64,000 nucleotides of DNA, taken from assembly GCA_964058845.1 (NCBI GenBank), contig CAXKVR010000287.1, positions 1-64,000 of the forward strand, in the 5' to 3' direction. Positions 59,346 to 64,000 of this stretch are shown here, one piece after another. How positions within the stretch are numbered: the first letter of the stretch is position 1; each line of letters begins with the position of its first letter. The position numbers were made by a program, and so were the translations under genes. The stretch comes from Carex sylvatica (taxonomy: Eukaryota; Streptophyta; Magnoliopsida; Poales; Cyperaceae). The notes under the pieces are model-generated. The model ran no database searches and was not told the origin of the DNA. It worked only from the letters and a program-made list of their open reading frames with translations.

Positions 59346-59815
59346 CACCTTGTTTGGATGGAGAGTAGAGGAAGGGAGGGAATGGAAAGGAACAAAAACT
59401 TTCCGTTGAATCGTATTTGGTTGATAAAATTATGTCGGAGGTGAAAGGTTTAACTTTGTATCATTATAATTAATAGAATCGGTGTCCCTCCCAATTTGGA
59501 GTGTAACGGATGGAAAAAAATGTTGTTACAAATATTTTTAGAAAAAATCACACAAATACCTAACGTTATGTCTTACATTTATAATTCTCATACAAGATTT
59601 TTTCCTCAAACCTACAACAGTCACCGAATTTCTCATTAACCTCCTAAATTTTAATTAACCAAACAAGAAATAAGACAGAAATGAAAATTAAATGTATTTT
59701 CTCTCATTAATTATTCAAACATGAAGAAGTTAAATATATTAATCTTTATTTCTATTCCATTCCCTTCTATTATTTACTTTCAATTCCTTCCTCTACTCTC
59801 CATCCAAACAGGGTG
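59346..59815. mobile_element. Tourist-like (PIF/Harbinger) MITE, family K, intact copy (470 bp)
   Basis: Tips CACCTTGTTTGGATGGAGAG and, in reverse, CACCCTGTTTGGATGGAGAG; inverted match of at least 30 bases. TAA on both sides (59343-59345, 59816-59818) fits the 3-bp TWA duplication of PIF/Harbinger. Confidence 0.85.
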
Positions 59816-59844
59816 TAAGGGGAAAAGTTGTACCTCTCCAAATG

Positions 59845-60002
59845 GGAAATAAATCTGCTGTTATTCCAAAGGGATAACAGGACCCTGTTATTCCGATCCC
59901 AACGTTGACCTTTGTTGAGATTCGTGCATGAAAAATTTTGAATGGTTGAAATAAGAATAACAGGTCCTGTTATCTCTTTGGAATAACAGCAGATTTATTT
60001 CC
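59845..60002. mobile_element. Mutator-type MITE J, short relative of element C (158 bp)
   Basis: Tips GGAAATAAATCTGCTGTTAT on both arms; inverted match of about 50 bases. Flanks are CTCCAAATG and TTCCAAATG, a 9-bp duplication with one mismatch. Confidence 0.85.
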
Positions 60003-60011
60003 TTCCAAATG

Positions 60012-60603
60012 GGGGGAATTCGTATGTCTGCATTGCATAATGAATCTAGACTGTCTGATCCGTGTTAGTACGGAGTCTATTCAAAAAATGTAAATCATGC
60101 CATTAATGGCACAGAGGAACAGAGAAGGTTACCTCAGTGAAGGTGCGACCTTTCGATCCTTAGTACTTCCGCTCCATTCGTGTGTTAAAAACTCGAGAAA
60201 GGTAAACTTGTCGGGTATCACTATGACGAGCAGGAGGTCGAGAGATCATTTCTTAGTCGGATGCAAAATCAGGCTCAGTTTCACGCCGGGTATCATTTCT
60301 CAGTTTCACGCCTTCTACCGCCGAGAGAGAGTAATAAAAAGTATTAGCAGAGTTAACTATGCAAATTTTTGCTATTCCAGGCGTGAAACTGGGCACTATT
60401 CTGCTTTTTCAGAACTCTAGAGTAACATTAATTTTGAGTATGGATCTGGACCGTTTAATCTTCTCTAGCACGAATATTAAAGGCTGCATTCCACCTCGGA
60501 CGGTAATGATCTATCTCAAAATTTGGGTTACTTTAGAGGATCCGGACCACAAAATAGCGGGGGACTCTTCCGGACACAATTCTGTTTCGCTATTCAGGGG
60601 TGT
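60012..60603. other. Repeat-derived region without a gene
   Basis: CAGTTTCACGCC occurs twice (near 60270-60312) and inverted at about 60380. The flanks GACTGTCTGATCCG and GGATCTGGACCGT recall the MITE at 63598. Open frames here have no protein signature. Confidence 0.4.
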
Positions 60604-60604
60604 G

Positions 60605-60692
60605 GATATTGACAGAGCAGTTTTGCTTCATATACCGCTAAGATAATAGAATCAAAACCGCACTGCATGAAGCAAAAACTACTCTGTCAGTA
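60605..60692. other. 88-nt hairpin
   Basis: Arm 60605-60631 (GATATTGACAGAG..TTTTGCTTCAT) pairs with 60667-60693 (ATGAAGCAAAAAC..CTCTGTCAGTATC) over about 27 bases with one bulge and one mismatch; loop ~35 nt. Could be a tiny MITE or a small-RNA precursor. Confidence 0.6.
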
Positions 60693-60693
60693 T

Positions 60694-62003
60694 CTTGTAT
60701 CCAATGTGGCGTTTGGCATGAGCTTTCGACTGGAATAATAGGTCTTCTGCTATTTCATATTGAAATTGAGTTAGACATAGACTTGTGCATGCAGAAGTAG
60801 TCAAAGTTAATTTATTAAAGCTTACGATATGTTAATACTTTGAAAAGGATTTTCTATTTCTACGTAAACATAGTATTGAATATGACAAGTTCGAAAGATA
60901 GCAAACCCCAGTGAGGCAATGACAGTGCATGCATGTATGTTTTCCCATTTTCCTAGTACAGGATAAATTCGTGAACCGGGTCCACGTAAGTTCATTAATT
61001 TTCTAGCTCTATCCGACCATCTATCCAAAAAAAGCCTTTAGGAGAGAGCGACGTATGCCCCACCTTGCATTGCACAGCTAAGAAGGTGGCCCCAGTTATT
61101 ACAGATACATCATCTCTAAATTTTCTTCGTCTTTTTTTCTCCTGTAACGGCTCTTAGGGCTGGCAACTGAGAGCGTACAGTGCACACCCAAAATGACCTA
61201 GCTAGAACAAAACCTAAAAGTGCAAAAGCCCTCTTGATGTTGTCCTCCATGTGAATCCATTCATTGCCACCTGGGCTAGATACACCCATGCCACTATTTT
61301 TTTTGTGAATGAGAGCTTTTTTCATTTTTATGAATTCAGCCGAATAGACATAGTTGTACCAAGCTAAGCAGTATTATATAATTCATGAATAATAGAAATC
61401 AAGGCGTTTCTGTTCTGTTCATCCCTTCAAGCTTAGATTGGGTCCAAGATAAGCAGTGTTGCAAGAATGTTAATACAATATATAGATGATAAACAGGACG
61501 TCTCCGTTGCAGGGTTGAAATGGAGTGTATAGGGAATTAAACTGCGCCTCATGTTGAGGGGCCTATCTATAATTCGGCCACCCGGTGATTATTTTCTCGT
61601 GAGAGGGCTAGAGCTAGTAGGGATGTCTGGCAATATCACAATATGCATGAAATTTTGGTGATTTCATTTCAGAAATGATAATCACGTCTACTATCCTAAT
61701 TTTAGAAGTGCTTATTAATTTTTCTCTTTTAAGAAAAGTACATATAGATCTTATTAAAAAAAAAAAATTGTATCTTACGAATAATATGTATAAATATTTG
61801 TATAACATATATATATATTGGAAGCAATGCGATATCAACTTTAATGTTATCTCGAGTCTTTACGAAAATGTTTAAAATTTATTATTAAAAGAAACTATAA
61901 ATCTATTTTTTTCATTTGGTATAAACAGTTTCTGAAAATATAGTCATATAGAATACATATAATGAGATACACAAATAATTTGTCATTTTTTTTATTTGTA
62001 GTG
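60694..62003. other. Gene-free stretch
   Basis: The minus-strand frame at 61116-61325 (69 codons) has no recognisable domain or gene signals. Nothing else is visible. Confidence 0.4.
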
Positions 62004-62433
62004 TGACTAATAGAAGATAATGGAATGGAATAGAAAGGAAGATTAACATATTTAACCTCTTCGTATTTAGATGATTAATGAGAGAAAATAAATTTAACTT
62101 TACTTATTTCTTGTTTGATTGATTCAAATTTAGAAGGTTGATGAGAAATTTGGCGGCTGTTGTAGGACTGTGACAAAAAAATTGTATGAGAGTTATATAG
62201 GCAAGATATAAGATTAAGCATTCGTGTTGTTTTTTCTAAAAATATTTGCAATAAAATTTATTTCCATTCGTTACACTTCAAATTGAAAGGAAAACCTATT
62301 CTATTGACTACAATAATACAAGGTTAAATCTTTCCCCTCCGATATAATTTTATCAACCAAATACGATTTGACAAAAAGTTTTCTTTTTTTGTTCCATTCC
62401 CTCCCTTCCTCTACTCTCCATCCAAACAAGGTG
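62004..62433. mobile_element. Tourist-like MITE, family K, inverted and left-truncated copy
   Basis: Reverse-complement match to 59346-59815. The right tip is CATCCAAACAAGGTG followed by TAA; the left ~40 bases are eroded. Confidence 0.75.
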
Positions 62434-62436
62434 TAA

Positions 62437-63590
62437 GTCAATAACTTCTTTTCTCAATACAGGCGGCAGAGGCTGTGGCAAATAATGCAAATGGCATGGC
62501 CGCATGGGTCGGTTGTCCTGCCTAAATACTTCTTAAGAAAAGATAATCAAATTGATTTTATATGGGCTCAGATCACGAAACAACCAAGGTTTCGTTGGTT
62601 AAATGGGCCCAGATCGAAATATTTCAAGCCCATTGAATGTTTCCAGATTTTGGAACTGGGCTAACTACAGGCCCATTGTTTTTATAAGAAGCCTGTTAGG
62701 ATTCTCTACCCATTGCTTTACCACGTATATCTTTGACAACCAATTGATTTAAATAATTTTCATAAGTTACAACTGATGTTAAAATTTTACCAAAAAAAAA
62801 AAAAAAAATTATAGGTGCTGGTATAACTTAATAAAAAAAAATTATTAGTAAAGATTGAAAGTCAAGGCACCAACTATTTAATATCCATAAAAAATGGTTT
62901 TTTTTGAATTTTGAATCTGCAATCTCTCACAGAGAGTGTTGCCTTTGCCACTAGATCAAAGACTGATTTTCATAACTTAATAAAGTTTACCACTAAATTT
63001 TCACATCTATCGATAAATGATCAATAAATTTTTGAATTGAATAGAATCTGATATATGCACTATGATTTAGAAAATCTACAGTTCTATTTTATTTTTATTT
63101 TAAATTTCAAGAAACAAACATAGTGTAGGTTGCCATATCAATCATGTGCCAGAATAAAACATTGGGTTTGATATTATATCTTTGGACGATTCTAATAGTA
63201 GATTTCTTTGATCACCATACAGATTTCTATTGGCTCGGATCTTTCTTCTTAGACTAAACGTGCTTTGATTATTTGATCTGATGTGCTGTCATTTTCGCTT
63301 CCATCTTTAGTGATGGTAATACTATCAAACCCAATGTAGATAGTCTAACAATTAAATTTCAAGTCAAAATTTTTATAAAATATGTTCCACTTGGATTTTT
63401 TTTTTCTTTATGGTGTTTTCTACTATGTCATATCATAGACACATTCGTAGAAATTGTTTTATTACTATTGACTCTTTCATGCATGTATGTAGCATATATC
63501 CGAAATTAGGGATAAATAAATAGTTCAAAGAGGCTAGTATCCAGTCAAGATCTAAAGTTCAACCAAACAAAAAATGGAGACACTTGGTCT
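62437..63590. other. Gene-free stretch
   Basis: AT-rich, with poly(A) at 62792-62808. No gene or bounded repeat. Confidence 0.45.
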
Positions 63591-63597
63591 TATAGGA

Positions 63598-63993
63598 GTC
63601 CGGATCCTCTGAGGTAACTCACAATTTTGGGTTTAAATCCGAACCGTCCGATCAGAATTCAGATCAATTCGGTCTAAGATAAAATGCATGGGAATCCTTT
63701 AATATATGTGTCAAAAGCAGATCGATGCAGATCGATTGGTCTGGATCTAAACTCAAAATTCATCTAATAGCACTTCACCTATTCAACCATGAATTCAGAT
63801 CCAGTGAAGTAACTCAATTTTTGGGTTTTAGATCGGGACCGTCCGATTCGAATTCGCGACAATTAATATGAAGTGAAGTGCACACATTCCGAATAATTAA
63901 TTTGAATTCTGAGGTGATCTCAAGCAACGGATTCAAATCGGACAGTTCCGATCCAAAACTCAAAAGTTGAGTTACTTTAGGGGATCTGGACCC
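63598..63993. mobile_element. MITE with GTCCGGATCC-type tips
   Basis: Left GTCCGGATCCTCTGAGGTAA and, in reverse from the right, GTCCAGATCCCCTAAAGTAA; the inverted match runs about 55 bases into the GTCCGAT motif. The target duplication is not resolved. Related pieces occur near 50255, 60040 and 60435. Confidence 0.65.
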
Positions 63994-64000
63994 TTCAACT

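Noticed and set aside
60611..60631. miR156 locus
   Set aside because: Only the first few bases (TGACAGA) agree with miR156; the remainder differs.
60097..60646. Two overlapping plus-strand frames of about 100 codons
   Set aside because: They lie on short inverted and direct repeats (CAGTTTCACGCC) and lack recognisable features.
61116..61325. 69-codon minus-strand frame
   Set aside because: Isolated, no domain, no clear promoter or splice context.
1..64000. tRNA or rRNA genes
   Set aside because: None seen; the only tRNA-like match is the 18-base primer site at 26102-26119.

Overview
This window is nuclear DNA of a flowering plant, almost certainly a eudicot. It is AT-rich, its multi-exon genes have short GT..AG introns, and it carries plant-type hAT, Mutator, Tourist, Helitron and Ty3/gypsy elements. 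I name no species. Only three host genes are supported; most of the window is transposable elements nested inside one another.

Layout. 1-7616 (-): sixteen in-frame exons of CTC1, the large subunit of the telomere-capping CST complex. The gene runs off the left edge and carries a MITE in intron 5 and a long-inverted-repeat element in intron 10. 7769-13999: a complete 6.2-kb hAT transposon with 8-bp target duplications, 152 bp upstream of the CTC1 start. Its BED/hAT transposase has two in-frame stops and a 5'-UTR intron full of minisatellite. 14008-15775: a Tourist-like MITE broken by three foldback elements with 9-bp (Mutator-type) duplications, one inside another.

17077-46871: about 30 kb bounded by ~198-bp terminal inverted repeats and a perfect 9-bp target duplication. 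Inside is a large Helitron (minus strand) with its 3' hairpin and CTAG end at 18075 and two candidate 5' ends, at 44193 and 45675. It carries a decayed Rep/Pif1-helicase gene, an RPA1-like gene, and a captured kinesin-light-chain-related TPR exon. It also holds tandemly duplicated exon-like pieces that I do not recognise. An exon of the RPA-like gene is split by a 7.9-kb LTR retrotransposon with two 1811-bp LTRs. That element encodes only Gag and protease, so it must borrow its reverse transcriptase and integrase.

47-64 kb is gene-poor. It holds an unrecognised two-exon gene (176 aa, +), a 76-aa helix-loop-helix regulator (-) with its own TATA box, a hAT MITE made of CATATGCGG-type repeats, further Tourist and Mutator MITEs, and AT-rich sequence without visible genes.

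The order of insertion can be read from the junctions: the Mutator-type outer element first, then the Helitron, then the LTR element. The LTR element is young, with about nine visible differences between its LTRs. No wholly new system is proven. The strongest candidates for novelty are the composite Helitron with RPA, captured KLCR exon and duplicated unknown exons, the Gag-only retroelement with hairpin arrays shared by its LTR and coding region, and the palindrome-within-palindrome near 45.8-46.0 kb.
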